A stretch of 64,000 nucleotides of DNA from an uncultured Candidatus Melainabacteria bacterium. Lineage in GTDB: Bacteria > Cyanobacteriota > Vampirovibrionia > Gastranaerophilales > Gastranaerophilaceae. Positions 17,344-26,472 of the stretch are shown one piece after another. A program made the position numbers and the translations under genes. The notes under the pieces were generated by a model that did not search any database, was not told the DNA's origin, and was given only the letters and a program-made list of their open reading frames with translations. Numbering within the stretch: position 1 is the first letter of the stretch; each line of letters opens with the position of its first letter. Location of the stretch: positions 1 to 64,000 of the forward strand of contig CAKUZI010000009.1 of NCBI GenBank assembly GCA_934717855.1, given 5' to 3'.

Positions 17344-18435
17344 TTACGCTTCTACGTATTCTCTCAAACGTTTGCTTCTGTTTGGATGACGAAGTTTTCT
17401 CAATGCTTTTGCTTCGATTTGTCTGATACGTTCACGAGTAACGCCAAACAATTGTCCTACTTCTTCTAAAGTTCTTTGACGACCGTCGTCCATACCAAAA
17501 CGCAATCTCAAAACGTCACGTTCTCTAGGAGACAATGTGCACAAAACTTCTGCCAAGTCTTCTCTCAAAAGTTCTGAAGCAACTGTTTTAATCGGTGCAT
17601 CAGCTTCTTTATCTTCAATGAAATCACCTAAGCGAGAATCTTCTTCTTTACCGATAGGAGTTTCAAGAGATAGGGGCTCTTGAGCAATTTTAATAATTTC
17701 ACGAAGTTTTGGAATAGAAACATTCATTTCGATAGCCAATTCGTCTTCAGTTGGTTTTCTTGAAAGTTCTTGAGCTAAACGTCTTGTAACTTTTTTCAAT
17801 TTATTAATAGTTTCTACCATATGAACAGGAATACGAATAGTTCTAGCCTGATCAGCAATAGCTCTTGTAATAGCTTGTCTAATCCACCAAGTTGCGTAAG
17901 TAGAGAATTTGAAACCTCTTTCGTGGTCAAATTTTTCTGCTGCACGGATTAAACCAAGATTACCTTCTTGGATAAGGTCTAAGAAAAGCATTCCGCGTCC
18001 AACATATTTTTTTGCAATAGAAACAACTAAACGCAAGTTAGCTTGAACAAGTTTTCTTTTTGCAATAGCTCCGGGAGTACCACCTTCCAAGATTTTTCTT
18101 GCAAGTTCAATTTCTTCACTTGCAGATAACAATTTAATTCTACCGATTTCTCTCAAATAAAGTCTAACAGGATCGTCAACTGCAACACCTTTTGGAGCTT
18201 CAATTTCTTGTGAATCATGATGACTATGCATCATATAAATATCCTCAAGACCAGCTTTATTTTCCATCTTTTCAGTAACAATATCTTCAATATTATCGGT
18301 ACTGATATCTACATTCATATAATTAACGCCATCATGTTCAGCTGATAGGGCATTTTCGTCATCTATTTCATGTAAATCCATATTATCTTCGTCCATAATA
18401 CTAACGATAGAGGAGCTTTGTCTTTTTTTACTCAT
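17344..18435 (-). CDS. rpoD: primary RNA polymerase sigma factor (RpoD/SigA)
   Basis: The 363-residue group 1 sigma factor directs RNA polymerase to housekeeping promoters. After an acidic non-conserved N-terminus (1-80), region 1.2 is DPVRLYLREIGRIKLLSA and region 2 is LRLVVSIAKKYVGRGMLFLD with EKFDHERGFKFSTYATWWIR. Region 3 is IRIPVHMVETINKL, and region 4 has LRFGMDDG and TLEEVGQLFGVTRERIRQIE. The primary-sigma signature RFGMDDG/ALRKLRHP supports group 1 rather than an alternative factor. It overlaps the end of dnaG by eight bases, the macromolecular-synthesis arrangement without rpsU. Confidence 0.95.
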   Translation of the reverse strand: MSKKRQSSSIVSIMDEDNMDLHEIDDENALSAEHDGVNYMNVDISTDNIEDIVTEKMENKAGLEDIYMMHSHHDSQEIEAPKGVAVDDPVRLYLREIGRIKLLSASEEIELARKILEGGTPGAIAKRKLVQANLRLVVSIAKKYVGRGMLFLDLIQEGNLGLIRAAEKFDHERGFKFSTYATWWIRQAITRAIADQARTIRIPVHMVETINKLKKVTRRLAQELSRKPTEDELAIEMNVSIPKLREIIKIAQEPLSLETPIGKEEDSRLGDFIEDKEADAPIKTVASELLREDLAEVLCTLSPRERDVLRLRFGMDDGRQRTLEEVGQLFGVTRERIRQIEAKALRKLRHPNRSKRLREYVEA

Positions 18436-20314
18436 TCATTTTCTCCAATTTTAATCTATTATTTATCTTATCTCTAAGCTGCATTTGAATTTTTAGGGCT
18501 TCTGTTTCATTATCATTTGCGCTTTTATATAAATTTCTGATTTTTTCTTTTTCTTTTTCGCTTTGGCATTCATTAATTTTGTTAATATTTTCTCTGATTG
18601 CCATTAAAAAGTCTGTATCATCAAGGTTTTGAAATGATTCCGAGATACTAATCATCTCTGTTATAAGCTTTTGTACTTCCGGTTCATTTACGTAAGTTGT
18701 ATATAGCTTGTCGACCAATTCTTTCACATTATTTACGGTACATGTTAATTTGTCAATTGTAGATTTTACATTTATTAACGATTCATCCGTAAATGGGGTA
18801 TCGCCTATAATTCGGCTTATTTCGTCAAGTGAAAAATGGCTGTCGGTTACAAGAAAAACGCTCAATAAATTTTTTTGCGCTTTTTGCGAAATTGGTATAT
18901 TTTTCTTAACAATTCGTGTAACGTCTCTGTTTTTAACGATTTCTGACTTAGTAGCAATGCTTAATTCTTCCAGCAAAGCCTTTTCGTCAACTTGAATTGC
19001 GTCAGATACCATTTTTACGTATTCTGCCTGAATAATTTTATTTTGAATTTCCATTAAAAGAGGAATAATTTCTTTTACCAATTTTGTTTTTTCAATCGGT
19101 GTTTTCGGCTTTTGTTTAAGCATATTATTTAGTTGAAAATCAATCAAAAGCGGAGCGTGTTCCATATATTCTTTGTAGCTGTCTGCTCCGACAGAGCGAA
19201 TAAATTCATCAGGATCTTTGCCTTCAGGCGGTGCAATTACTCTTATTTCGCACGAATACTTGTCATTTGATGTTGAAATATAACTTTCATCAAATTGTTT
19301 AATATTTCCTAAACCTTTAAAAGCTTCTTTAATCAATTCAGCATTTCTGTTAGTTGCTTTTTGACCGGCTGAATCTGTATCAAAAGATAAATAAATTTTT
19401 CTTGACGGAGTATAGCGAGACAAAAGTTTGATATGGTCAGGGGTTAGCGCTGTTCCGCAAGAAGCAACGGCGTTTCTAATTCCGTGAGCTTGAGCAGAAA
19501 TTACGTCAAAATAACCTTCCATCAAAACTACGCTGTCTTCCTCTTTAATTGCTTCTTTTGCGGTATAAAGTCCGTATAACAGTTTACTTTTATTATAAAT
19601 TAAAGAATCTGAAGAGTTTAAATATTTTGGCATTTGTCCTTCTTCAACAGCACGAGCGCCGAATGCCACAAAGTCGCCAAATTCGTTTTGTATAGGGATA
19701 ATGGCGCGATTTCTAAATCTGTCAATATATTCGCCTTCTTTAGTTTTTATAATAAGTCCGGCTTTTTCCATAACATCTTCTGAAAAATCGTGTCTGAACT
19801 TTTTGTAAAACATTGCATATGCTTTTGGGGCAATTCCGAGATGATATTTTTCAATAATTTCTTTTGTAATACCGCGATTTTTAAGGTAATCAAGAACTTT
19901 CAAAGTTTCAGGTTCTTTGTCCATCAAGAGACGAAGATTATAAAATTCTGCAGCTTTTGCACAAGCTCTAATCATTTCTTCCCTGTCTTCTTTTGGGACA
20001 GAAGATGATTTGTGCATATTTTTTGGCATTTCAAGTCCGAATTTTTCCGCCAACTCTTTTATTACGTCTATAAACTCTTTGTTTTGAGTTTTCATAATAA
20101 ACGTAATTGCGTCACCGCCTGCGCCACAGCCAAAACATTTGTAAATTCCCATAGACGGATTTACAGAAAAAGATGGAGTTTTTTCTTTGTGAAAAGGGCA
20201 TAAACCCCAATAATGACCACCGTTTTTCTTTAAAATAACTTGTTGGGATACTACATCTACTATATCAAGCCGGTCTTTTATCTGTGTAACTAATTCTTCA
20301 AATGACTTCGCCAT
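18428..20314 (-). CDS. dnaG: DNA primase
   Basis: The 628-residue primase makes RNA primers at replication forks. The N-terminal CHC2 zinc finger is complete (CPFHKEKTPSFSVNP, then YKCFGCG, about 39-63). The catalytic core has EYIDRFRNRAIIPIQNEFGD, and the TOPRIM segment has VVLMEGYFDVISAQAHG and YLSFDTDSAGQKA. The C-terminal 170 residues are helical and would contact the DnaB helicase. It is co-transcribed with rpoD, overlapping it by eight bases. Confidence 0.94.
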   Translation of the reverse strand: MAKSFEELVTQIKDRLDIVDVVSQQVILKKNGGHYWGLCPFHKEKTPSFSVNPSMGIYKCFGCGAGGDAITFIMKTQNKEFIDVIKELAEKFGLEMPKNMHKSSSVPKEDREEMIRACAKAAEFYNLRLLMDKEPETLKVLDYLKNRGITKEIIEKYHLGIAPKAYAMFYKKFRHDFSEDVMEKAGLIIKTKEGEYIDRFRNRAIIPIQNEFGDFVAFGARAVEEGQMPKYLNSSDSLIYNKSKLLYGLYTAKEAIKEEDSVVLMEGYFDVISAQAHGIRNAVASCGTALTPDHIKLLSRYTPSRKIYLSFDTDSAGQKATNRNAELIKEAFKGLGNIKQFDESYISTSNDKYSCEIRVIAPPEGKDPDEFIRSVGADSYKEYMEHAPLLIDFQLNNMLKQKPKTPIEKTKLVKEIIPLLMEIQNKIIQAEYVKMVSDAIQVDEKALLEELSIATKSEIVKNRDVTRIVKKNIPISQKAQKNLLSVFLVTDSHFSLDEISRIIGDTPFTDESLINVKSTIDKLTCTVNNVKELVDKLYTTYVNEPEVQKLITEMISISESFQNLDDTDFLMAIRENINKINECQSEKEKEKIRNLYKSANDNETEALKIQMQLRDKINNRLKLEKMNE

Positions 20315-20385
20315 AACAATATTTTAGCATTAATAAAAATTTAATCAATTAAGGTTTTTTATTTTTACTATGTATAATTTATGTT

Positions 20386-21159
20386 ATGAGATTAATTTTT
20401 TGTTTCGTTATAATTTTAATTTGTCTTTTAATATGGTCAGTATTTATTGAACCAAATATTTTGACAGTAAATTATTTGGCTATTCAAGATGAACGATTAA
20501 AAGGTTTAAAGTTGGTTTTTGCGTCTGATTTCCATATAAAACCTTATGAACTCAAAAGATTAAACAAAATAATTAAAGCAATAAATAATGAAAATACAGA
20601 TATAGTTTTGCTCGGAGGAGATTATGTTAACAGACATAAAAAAGGTAATTCTCTTCCAATTCAAGATATTGCAAAAAGTTTTTCTAAAATAAAGTCAAAA
20701 TATGGCACTTATGCTGTTGTTGGAAATCATGACGGTTGGCAAGGTAAAGAAGAAGTTATTTCTGCTTTAGAAAACAATAATATAAAAGTATTATTTAACA
20801 GTAATGTATGTTTTGAAAAATTTTGTGTAGCTGGAGTAGATGATTTGCAAACAGGAAATCCGGATATTAAAAAGGCGTTAACCGGAGTAAATAAACCTGT
20901 GATTTTGTTAAGTCATACACCGGATATAATGCCAAATGTACCAGATAATGTAAATTTAACCCTTGCAGGACATCTTCATGGCGGGCAAATAAGACTAAAA
21001 GAGGCAATAATAACACCATCTGCATATGGCAAAAAATATGCAAACGGATTTTTAATTGACAATGGAAAGAAAATATACACATCAAAAGGCTTGGGAACGA
21101 GTATATTACCAATAAGATTTAATTGTTTTCCAGAAATTGTAGTTATAGAGTTTAAGTAA
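20386..21159 (+). CDS. membrane-anchored metallophosphoesterase (YkuE/YaeI-like)
   Basis: The 257-residue protein has one N-terminal membrane helix (2-22) followed by the calcineurin-like phosphoesterase motifs in order: FASDFHIKP (D-x-H), LLGGDYVN (G-D), VVGNHDG (G-N-H-D), LLSHTPD (H) and LAGHLHGGQ (G-H-x-H-G-G). All metal ligands are present. Relatives are dinuclear-metal phosphohydrolases of the envelope, and some act on lipid A intermediates or phosphatidyl-type lipids. The substrate here is not determined. It ends three bases before the stop of a convergent gene. Confidence 0.85.
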   Translation: MRLIFCFVIILICLLIWSVFIEPNILTVNYLAIQDERLKGLKLVFASDFHIKPYELKRLNKIIKAINNENTDIVLLGGDYVNRHKKGNSLPIQDIAKSFSKIKSKYGTYAVVGNHDGWQGKEEVISALENNNIKVLFNSNVCFEKFCVAGVDDLQTGNPDIKKALTGVNKPVILLSHTPDIMPNVPDNVNLTLAGHLHGGQIRLKEAIITPSAYGKKYANGFLIDNGKKIYTSKGLGTSILPIRFNCFPEIVVIEFK

Positions 21160-21162
21160 TAT

Positions 21163-21939
21163 TTATTTAATTTTCCATTTTTCTTGGAGTCTGTTTAATT
21201 TTCCGGAACTTTGTAGATTTTCTATTATGTAATCAACTTTAGAATTAAAGTTAGAAGAGGCTTCATCTTTTCTGAAAACCACTGCATAAGGTTCTTTGGA
21301 ATATCTTTTTGGTAAGATTTTTACGGATTTGTCATTTTTAGAAAAACCTAAAAGAATTGTGTCATCAGCAACAATTCCGTCTGCTTTTCCAGCTTTTAAA
21401 GCATTGTAAGCTTCTTGGTAAGTTTTATAGCCAATAATTGTTACTTCCGGAACATTAGAGCGCAAATTTCTTTCACTTGTTGAGCCAAAGACAATAATAA
21501 GTTTTTTCCCGCTAAAATCACGTAAAGAAGATGCTTTGCTAGAATTTTTAACCAAAATTGCTTGACCTGCCATATAATATGGTGATGAAAAATTTAAAAT
21601 TTGTTGTCTTTGTGCAGTGATTGACATTGTTGCAATAAGGCAATCAACTTCCCCTGAATTAAGTTTTAGAATTCTGTTAGAAGCTGTAACAGGAACAAAT
21701 TCAACTTTTTTTTCATCTCCTAAAATTGCTTTAGCGACTAATTTTGCCAAATCAGCATCATAACCAATAGTAAACCCGTCTTTGTTTTTAAACCCAAAAG
21801 GCGGTGCATCATTCCTAATTCCGACAATTAACTTGTCACGTTGTATAATTGCGTTCAAGTCATCTTTGGCAGGTGTTTTTTTACCGCATCCACAACAGAT
21901 TAAACATAGAAATAATAACGCTAAAACTATTTTCTTCAT
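21163..21939 (-). CDS. amino-acid-type ABC transporter substrate-binding lipoprotein
   Basis: The 258-residue family 3 solute-binding protein has a signal ending in a lipobox-like LICCGCG (cysteines at about 16-19), so it is probably lipid-anchored. The body shows LIVGIRNDAPPFGFKN, GYDADLAKLVAKAI, R-I-L-K-L-N-S-G-E-V-D and FSSPYYMAGQAIL, all typical of polar amino-acid binding proteins. No permease or ATPase gene is adjacent, so its transporter partner is elsewhere. Confidence 0.85.
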   Translation of the reverse strand: MKKIVLALLFLCLICCGCGKKTPAKDDLNAIIQRDKLIVGIRNDAPPFGFKNKDGFTIGYDADLAKLVAKAILGDEKKVEFVPVTASNRILKLNSGEVDCLIATMSITAQRQQILNFSSPYYMAGQAILVKNSSKASSLRDFSGKKLIIVFGSTSERNLRSNVPEVTIIGYKTYQEAYNALKAGKADGIVADDTILLGFSKNDKSVKILPKRYSKEPYAVVFRKDEASSNFNSKVDYIIENLQSSGKLNRLQEKWKIK

Positions 21940-22047
21940 AATTATTTACTTTACTATAAAATTTTATATGGTGCAATGTATAAGGATAGCAAAAATTTTT
22001 TTCAGGTGTTTTAAATGAACAAGTAATATTTATGAGGAGTATAAAAT

Positions 22048-22686
22048 ATGAAAATAAACAGTATTCAAAATAGCAACACAAGTTTTGGTATGGCATTAAA
22101 AATTAATCCAAAACTTAAACCGCAATTACTATCGGCACATTCTGCAACAATTGAACGTTTTCAAAAAATTGGAAAAGAAGCTGAAAATGTAAAGCTATAT
22201 GATGTTTGTTATGAAAAAGATATTTATATTCCGAGTGTAAGAAGTGTTGTTAACAAAGATGGTAAAGACTATTTTGCAGAAATGAAAAGACAAGAACAAC
22301 TTTTAGGAAAACCATATACGCTTACATATGGTGATGAAACTTACCAAGGATATAATTCAAAAGAACCTCCGATTTTTAAAACATTATATAAGGAAGAAGC
22401 ACCAGAAAAATATAGACAATATGCAAGTTTACCAAATGATCACGAAAAAGCGGTTGCGTTGAGTAAAATTTTAGAAGAACGAGACATGAAATATATGAAA
22501 CAAAAAGAAATTGCAAAGCAAGCAGAGTTAGTTAAAGAGACCAGACTAAAAGAAGAAAAGGAAAAACATGGAATTGCGGTAGATAATTTGTTATCACAGT
22601 ATCAATATAATTTTGAACAAAAAACTGAAAAAAGTAGCCTTTGGAAAAAATTAACAAATAAATTTATTTCGCTTCTTTTAAAATAA
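22048..22686 (+). CDS. unknown protein with N-terminal 'SFGM' motif
   Basis: The 212-residue soluble protein begins MKINSIQNSNTSFGMAL. Short starts of the form I-x-x-I-x-N-x-x-x-S-F-x-G/M recur on many unrelated proteins in Gastranaerophilales, from memory. The rest is Lys/Glu-rich, with a likely coiled coil at about 130-190 and a short C-terminal hydrophobic helix. The last 23 bases overlap the end of a convergent gene on the other strand. No family is recognised. Confidence 0.6.
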   Translation: MKINSIQNSNTSFGMALKINPKLKPQLLSAHSATIERFQKIGKEAENVKLYDVCYEKDIYIPSVRSVVNKDGKDYFAEMKRQEQLLGKPYTLTYGDETYQGYNSKEPPIFKTLYKEEAPEKYRQYASLPNDHEKAVALSKILEERDMKYMKQKEIAKQAELVKETRLKEEKEKHGIAVDNLLSQYQYNFEQKTEKSSLWKKLTNKFISLLLK

Positions 22687-23335
22687 CGATAGTTTCTTCA
22701 ATTTCGGTCTTTAGGTAATCCAATTGTTGATTAATTGTGTTTTCATTGTATAAATATCCCGCGCCTGTGTAGGCAAGGTATGGTTTATACTGTTCTGCTT
22801 CGCGTCTTAGTGTAGCAACTGCTTTGGAATGACTGCTCAATTCCTGCAGTTTTTTGAATGAAATAAAGTTAACCTCTGGTTTTCCCTCGTATTCGTTTTG
22901 CATATATTCTATAGTTTGAGTAAAAAAGAAAACTTTTGCGTTGAACTTTTGTACATCCATTTTCTTTTCTATACATAATAAAAGGTTTTCCAATTGAGGA
23001 ATAATATCTTCATTCAATTCATTTATATACGGCGAACGTTTGTCTTCTTTTAAGATAATATTGACAAAAGCAGGATTATCCCTTGGAACAGGTTTGATTT
23101 CTTGTGATGAATTGAAATTTTTAGTGTCTTCATAAACGGGTTTTGTTTTTTTAGGTTCAGATGTTTTAAAGTTTTTCGAAACATCAGGCAAAGTCCCCAC
23201 ATAACCTTTTCCGTCCGGTTGAACTTCGACTTTTGAAGTATCTGCTTTAGGTGTATCTTTTTTCTTCCATCCCCAAGCAAAACAACTGGAGTTTGTCAGC
23301 ATTATTGCGATTAATAAGACTAAAAACTTCTTCAT
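22664..23335 (-). CDS. secreted protein of unknown function
   Basis: The 223-residue protein has a signal peptide (1-20, ending CFA|WGWKKK). A Lys/Pro/Thr-rich low-complexity linker (about 25-85) is followed by a helical domain with FFFTQTIEYMQNEY and LRREAEQYKPYLAYTGAGYL. It is probably periplasmic or surface-exposed. Its 3' end overlaps the convergent gene by 23 bases. No domain is recognised. Confidence 0.6.
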   Translation of the reverse strand: MKKFLVLLIAIMLTNSSCFAWGWKKKDTPKADTSKVEVQPDGKGYVGTLPDVSKNFKTSEPKKTKPVYEDTKNFNSSQEIKPVPRDNPAFVNIILKEDKRSPYINELNEDIIPQLENLLLCIEKKMDVQKFNAKVFFFTQTIEYMQNEYEGKPEVNFISFKKLQELSSHSKAVATLRREAEQYKPYLAYTGAGYLYNENTINQQLDYLKTEIEETIVILKEAK

Positions 23336-23386
23336 ACCATAATTATAATGATTGCGAAATAAAAATCATCATTTGTTTAAATGGTT

Positions 23387-24223
23387 TTAATCATGTTTTC
23401 CGCAAATAACCCTGTCAATCCCTGCCAAATCTTTGATTATCTCAATATCAGAAAATCCGTTTTGTTCCATTAAAAGTTTTACGTCTTGCGCTTGGCCAAT
23501 TCCGAGTTCAAATAATAAATAACCGTTTTTATTTAATATTTTTGGAGCTTCATTTGTTATTTTTTGGTAAAATTCAAGCCCTTTTTCATCTTTAGTATAC
23601 AAGGCTTGTTCCGGATCAAATTTTACTTCTGTTTGTATATTTTCTTTTTCTTTTGGAGGAATGTAAGGAGGGTTAGAAATAATTATATCAAAGCTTTCCC
23701 CCGATTTTACGTTTGAAAATACATTAGATTTCCTAAATATCGCTTTGTTGAAAAGGTTTAATCTGGAAGCGTTATCAAGAGCAGTGTTCAGAGCGTCTGA
23801 CGATATATCAAGCCCTATAATTTGACACTCTGTGTGTTTTGCAACCATACAAGCTATACAACCTGAGCCTGTTCCGACATCCAGTGCCATTTTAAAATTA
23901 TTTTTATTAATAATATCAATAGCCTTTTGTACAAGGATTTCAGTTTCATCTCTTGGGATAAGTACTGATGGGTTTACAATAAATTTTTCTCCCATAAAAT
24001 CTGCAAATCCGATAATATGTTGAATTGGTTGACGAGTTTTTGCTCTTAATTCAGTCTTTTCTTTTACTATTTGAAGCTTTTCAGGGGTTAATTTGTTGCC
24101 TAAAATAATATCTTTTGCACCGTAATTTGCAAAATGCTCTAAAAGCATTTTTACCTCAATATTAGCTTCGTTTGGTTCAATTCCGCTATTAGTCAATATT
24201 TTCAAAATCTCTTGAATACTCAT
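23387..24223 (-). CDS. prmC: peptide chain release factor glutamine methyltransferase
   Basis: The 278-residue SAM-dependent enzyme methylates the GGQ glutamine of release factors RF1/RF2. The N-terminal helical domain contains PIQHIIGFADFMGEKF and VLIPRDETEILV. The Rossmann domain has DVGTGSGCIA (SAM loop), IIGLDISSDAL, and the catalytic IISNPPYIP (N-P-P-Y). Length and order match the family. Its start lies 35 bases inside an upstream helical gene on the same strand, so the two are translationally coupled. Confidence 0.92.
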   Translation of the reverse strand: MSIQEILKILTNSGIEPNEANIEVKMLLEHFANYGAKDIILGNKLTPEKLQIVKEKTELRAKTRQPIQHIIGFADFMGEKFIVNPSVLIPRDETEILVQKAIDIINKNNFKMALDVGTGSGCIACMVAKHTECQIIGLDISSDALNTALDNASRLNLFNKAIFRKSNVFSNVKSGESFDIIISNPPYIPPKEKENIQTEVKFDPEQALYTKDEKGLEFYQKITNEAPKILNKNGYLLFELGIGQAQDVKLLMEQNGFSDIEIIKDLAGIDRVICGKHD

Positions 24224-24689
24224 TAATTATCCTATCTATTTCATCTCGCGCCTGTAGTTTTGAGGTTAATTCTTGTTTTTCTAAATTATATTTTTTACAT
24301 AATTTGTCGTAATAATAAAGCTGTTTTTTAGTCGGAGTTTCTTTAGACATCTTAACTTCGCGTAAAAATGCGCGTTTTTTCTTTTCATATTCTTTCTGTG
24401 CTTGAATTATCGGTTCTTGTTTTTTCTTATAATCATAGTATTTACGACATTCTTTAAGGTAGAGTTTTGTGTCTTGTAAAAATTTATCATCATCTAAATA
24501 GTTTTCTAAAAACTCAAAATGTGGATTGTTTATTTCAAAATAATAATTTTCATCCTCTAAAAATTTGTCCAAAATGTCATCAACAGTCAATTCTGGAGAT
24601 TTTTTTACTAAAGCACGCAAAAAATTGCATAAAGCAGATTTTTGGTTCTTTGTCATATCTAAATAAATTTGATTTTTAACCTGATACAT
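24189..24689 (-). CDS. unknown Lys/Glu-rich helical protein coupled to prmC
   Basis: The 166-residue, very charged, probably all-helical protein (DDKFLQDTKLYLKECRKYYD and similar) has no signal or membrane helix. A second in-frame ATG at residue 12 (24656) is an equally possible start. It overlaps prmC by 35 bases, so both are likely on one mRNA. The family is not recognised. Confidence 0.6.
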   Translation of the reverse strand: MYQVKNQIYLDMTKNQKSALCNFLRALVKKSPELTVDDILDKFLEDENYYFEINNPHFEFLENYLDDDKFLQDTKLYLKECRKYYDYKKKQEPIIQAQKEYEKKKRAFLREVKMSKETPTKKQLYYYDKLCKKYNLEKQELTSKLQARDEIDRIINEYSRDFENID

Positions 24690-24780
24690 AAGACAATTTT
24701 AGCAAAAATAAATACATTTATAAAGTATTAATTTCAACTTAAAATAGATATCAAGGCATATGTTTGTTATATGTAAAAAT

Positions 24781-24945
24781 TTACTTTTTAAACAAATCTT
24801 TAACGCTAAACTTTCCAATATTTTCGTTATGAAATTCTAAGAATTTTTTTGCAATAGGATTCGTTTGTCGAGAACTCTTCTTTTCAGTGTGTTTTTCGAC
24901 TGTTTCGGTTTTATTTTCTATGATTGTAAATTCTCTCTTATCCAT
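24781..24945 (-). CDS. small charged protein (54 aa), candidate
   Basis: A 54-codon frame reads MDKREFTIIENKTETVEKHT and ends NIGKFSVKDLFKK. An AGAGGT lies about 12 bases before the ATG. The coding bias (Lys/Glu/Thr) matches the neighbouring gene. It fills what would otherwise be a 345-bp gap between two minus-strand genes. No homologue is recognised and it could be spurious. Confidence 0.45.
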   Translation of the reverse strand: MDKREFTIIENKTETVEKHTEKKSSRQTNPIAKKFLEFHNENIGKFSVKDLFKK

Positions 24946-25034
24946 AAAATTATTATACCTCTATTTTAATAAAAAAGTTTTCTCCTCAAAAATTGACAAA
25001 TTCTTATATAAAAAGTATATAATATTACATTTCT

Positions 25035-25748
25035 TTACAATTGGAGTTTTGCGATTTTTACCTGAAAAACACCCTCTATGTCTACTCCGTTAAGTATTTC
25101 AGCAATTAAGTCATTAGGGTTTACGGTTTTTTCGAATGTTGGTAAAATCCCCAATATTTTTACACCGGTATATTCTTCAATTAGGCGTGGTAACAGTTTT
25201 ATGTTTATATCGTCACAATTTTGCGGGAAATTGCTGAGTATGATGCCACGAATATTTATTCCGTTTTCTTTTGCGTGGTTAATTGGGAGAATTATATTAT
25301 TTATAGAAGTATGCTGTGCAGAAGCAACCATCAATAGTGGTAAATCAAGGCTTTTAATCATATCTTCTTCCAGAAAATTTTTGCTTAACGGAGATGCAAG
25401 TCCGGAAACTCCGTCAACAACAAGACATTCGTTTATGTTTTGAATATGTTGGTAATCTCTTAATATAATATTTCTTTCAATTATGATGTTTTCAGACGCT
25501 CCAGCCAATAGGGGAGAGGTTTTTGCTTTAAAAATGTATGAATAGTAGGTTTTAATATATGGGTCAACAAATCTAATAAAATTTAAATCAGAAGATTGCA
25601 CAAACCCGCTAACTGCCACTGCTCCGGTTTCAATGGGTTTGTAAATGCCTGTTGAATACCCCAGACAGTTCATTGTAGCAGTTAATCCTGTTGTTACAAA
25701 GATTTTATCAGAATTTTCGTCTACCCCTGTTACATACAAATCTAGCAT
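25035..25748 (-). CDS. dethiobiotin synthetase-like protein with degenerate P-loop
   Basis: The 237-residue protein follows the BioD layout: LYVTGVDENSDKIFVTTGL at the N-terminus, YKPIETGA (matching K-P-I-Q-T-G), a later VVDGVSGLASPL (matching E-G-x-G-G-L-x-x-P), and RGIILSNF. BioD closes the ureido ring of biotin with ATP and CO2. The nucleotide loop normally reads G-T-D-T-x-V-G-K-T; here it is G-V-D-E-N-S-D-K-I, so the conserved Gly before Lys and the Thr after it are missing. The gene stands alone without other bio genes. Catalytic activity is therefore doubtful. Confidence 0.65.
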   Translation of the reverse strand: MLDLYVTGVDENSDKIFVTTGLTATMNCLGYSTGIYKPIETGAVAVSGFVQSSDLNFIRFVDPYIKTYYSYIFKAKTSPLLAGASENIIIERNIILRDYQHIQNINECLVVDGVSGLASPLSKNFLEEDMIKSLDLPLLMVASAQHTSINNIILPINHAKENGINIRGIILSNFPQNCDDINIKLLPRLIEEYTGVKILGILPTFEKTVNPNDLIAEILNGVDIEGVFQVKIAKLQL

Positions 25749-25861
25749 ATGCTAATACTAGCACGGGTTAAATGGGGTTGTAAAGGGCTTTATGAACATA
25801 TTTAGGCATTTACTAATTTTTCTCCTGTGTCTTCTTTGTATGCAATATAAATTGTTACGTA

Positions 25862-25890
25862 TTGACAAAAATTGGTGTTTGTGGTATAAA
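25862..25890 (+). promoter_or_regulatory. consensus-like sigma-70 promoter
   Basis: TTGACA (25862-25867), a 17-bp spacer and TATAAA (25885-25890) form one of the best promoters in the window. Transcription would start near 25898. Confidence 0.75.
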
Positions 25891-25897
25891 GTTAGTG

Positions 25898-25945
25898 GGG
25901 TAAATGTATATTTATAAGTCTTGTCAATAACGAGACTTTTTTTTT
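25898..25945 (+). ncRNA. short terminated transcript: leader attenuator or small RNA candidate
   Basis: Only about 20 bases after the predicted start, AAGTCTTG-TCAATA-ACGAGACTT (about 25916-25936) folds into a hairpin followed by nine T residues. This promoter-terminator unit would yield an RNA of about 45-50 nt. The next gene starts at 26087, so it could be either a free small RNA or an attenuated leader for the two small genes downstream. The rest of 25946-26086 is AT-rich, with a GGAGG ribosome site at the end and no other feature I can support. Confidence 0.5.
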
Positions 25946-26086
25946 CGGAAGATTGTTTATTTTAGTACGTTTTCGCTATTTGTAAATTTTATGTAACAAA
26001 TGATCTTATTTGTTAAAGTTTTTGTGTAAAAAATCCGAGATAAAAATTACTGACAGAGCAATAGATAATTGGAGGTAAAAATTTAA

Positions 26087-26449
26087 ATGGATTCAAAAAC
26101 TGAAAATATTATGGTCATGGACTGTAATACTGTAGCCAATGGCATTATAAGAGACATTAATGACATTGACCGTATGGAAAAAATGCTTAGCAGTGAATTG
26201 AGTTCCGAAGATTTGTTTAGGATTGATTGTGCAATTCTTTCTTCTCTAAGAAACACAACAGATTTTTCAAGAGATTTGTTACAACAATTGGAAAATGGAC
26301 GTTTTGAAGAGATGGCGGTTAAAGAAAAACCAAAAACAATTGATAAGCAATTAGCCGAAATTCAAAAAAATACTATGATTGACATTACAATGCCCCTACA
26401 AAATATGTTTGATGAAATGGCATCATATGTCTCGGAAGCTTTTGTATAG
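26087..26449 (+). CDS. unknown acidic helical protein, paralogue 1
   Basis: The 120-residue cytoplasmic helical protein starts behind TTGGAGGT. Its C-terminus MPLQNMFDEMASYVSEAF matches the end of the next gene's product (VPIKNLFDDVINFVSKI), giving the shared pattern P-[LI]-x-N-[ML]-F-D-[ED]. The N-terminal part has MEKMLSSELSSEDLFRIDCA. No family is recognised. It is the first gene of a two-gene operon preceded by a terminated leader. Confidence 0.65.
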   Translation: MDSKTENIMVMDCNTVANGIIRDINDIDRMEKMLSSELSSEDLFRIDCAILSSLRNTTDFSRDLLQQLENGRFEEMAVKEKPKTIDKQLAEIQKNTMIDITMPLQNMFDEMASYVSEAFV

Positions 26450-26472
26450 AGAAGATATAAGGAGTTGAAATT

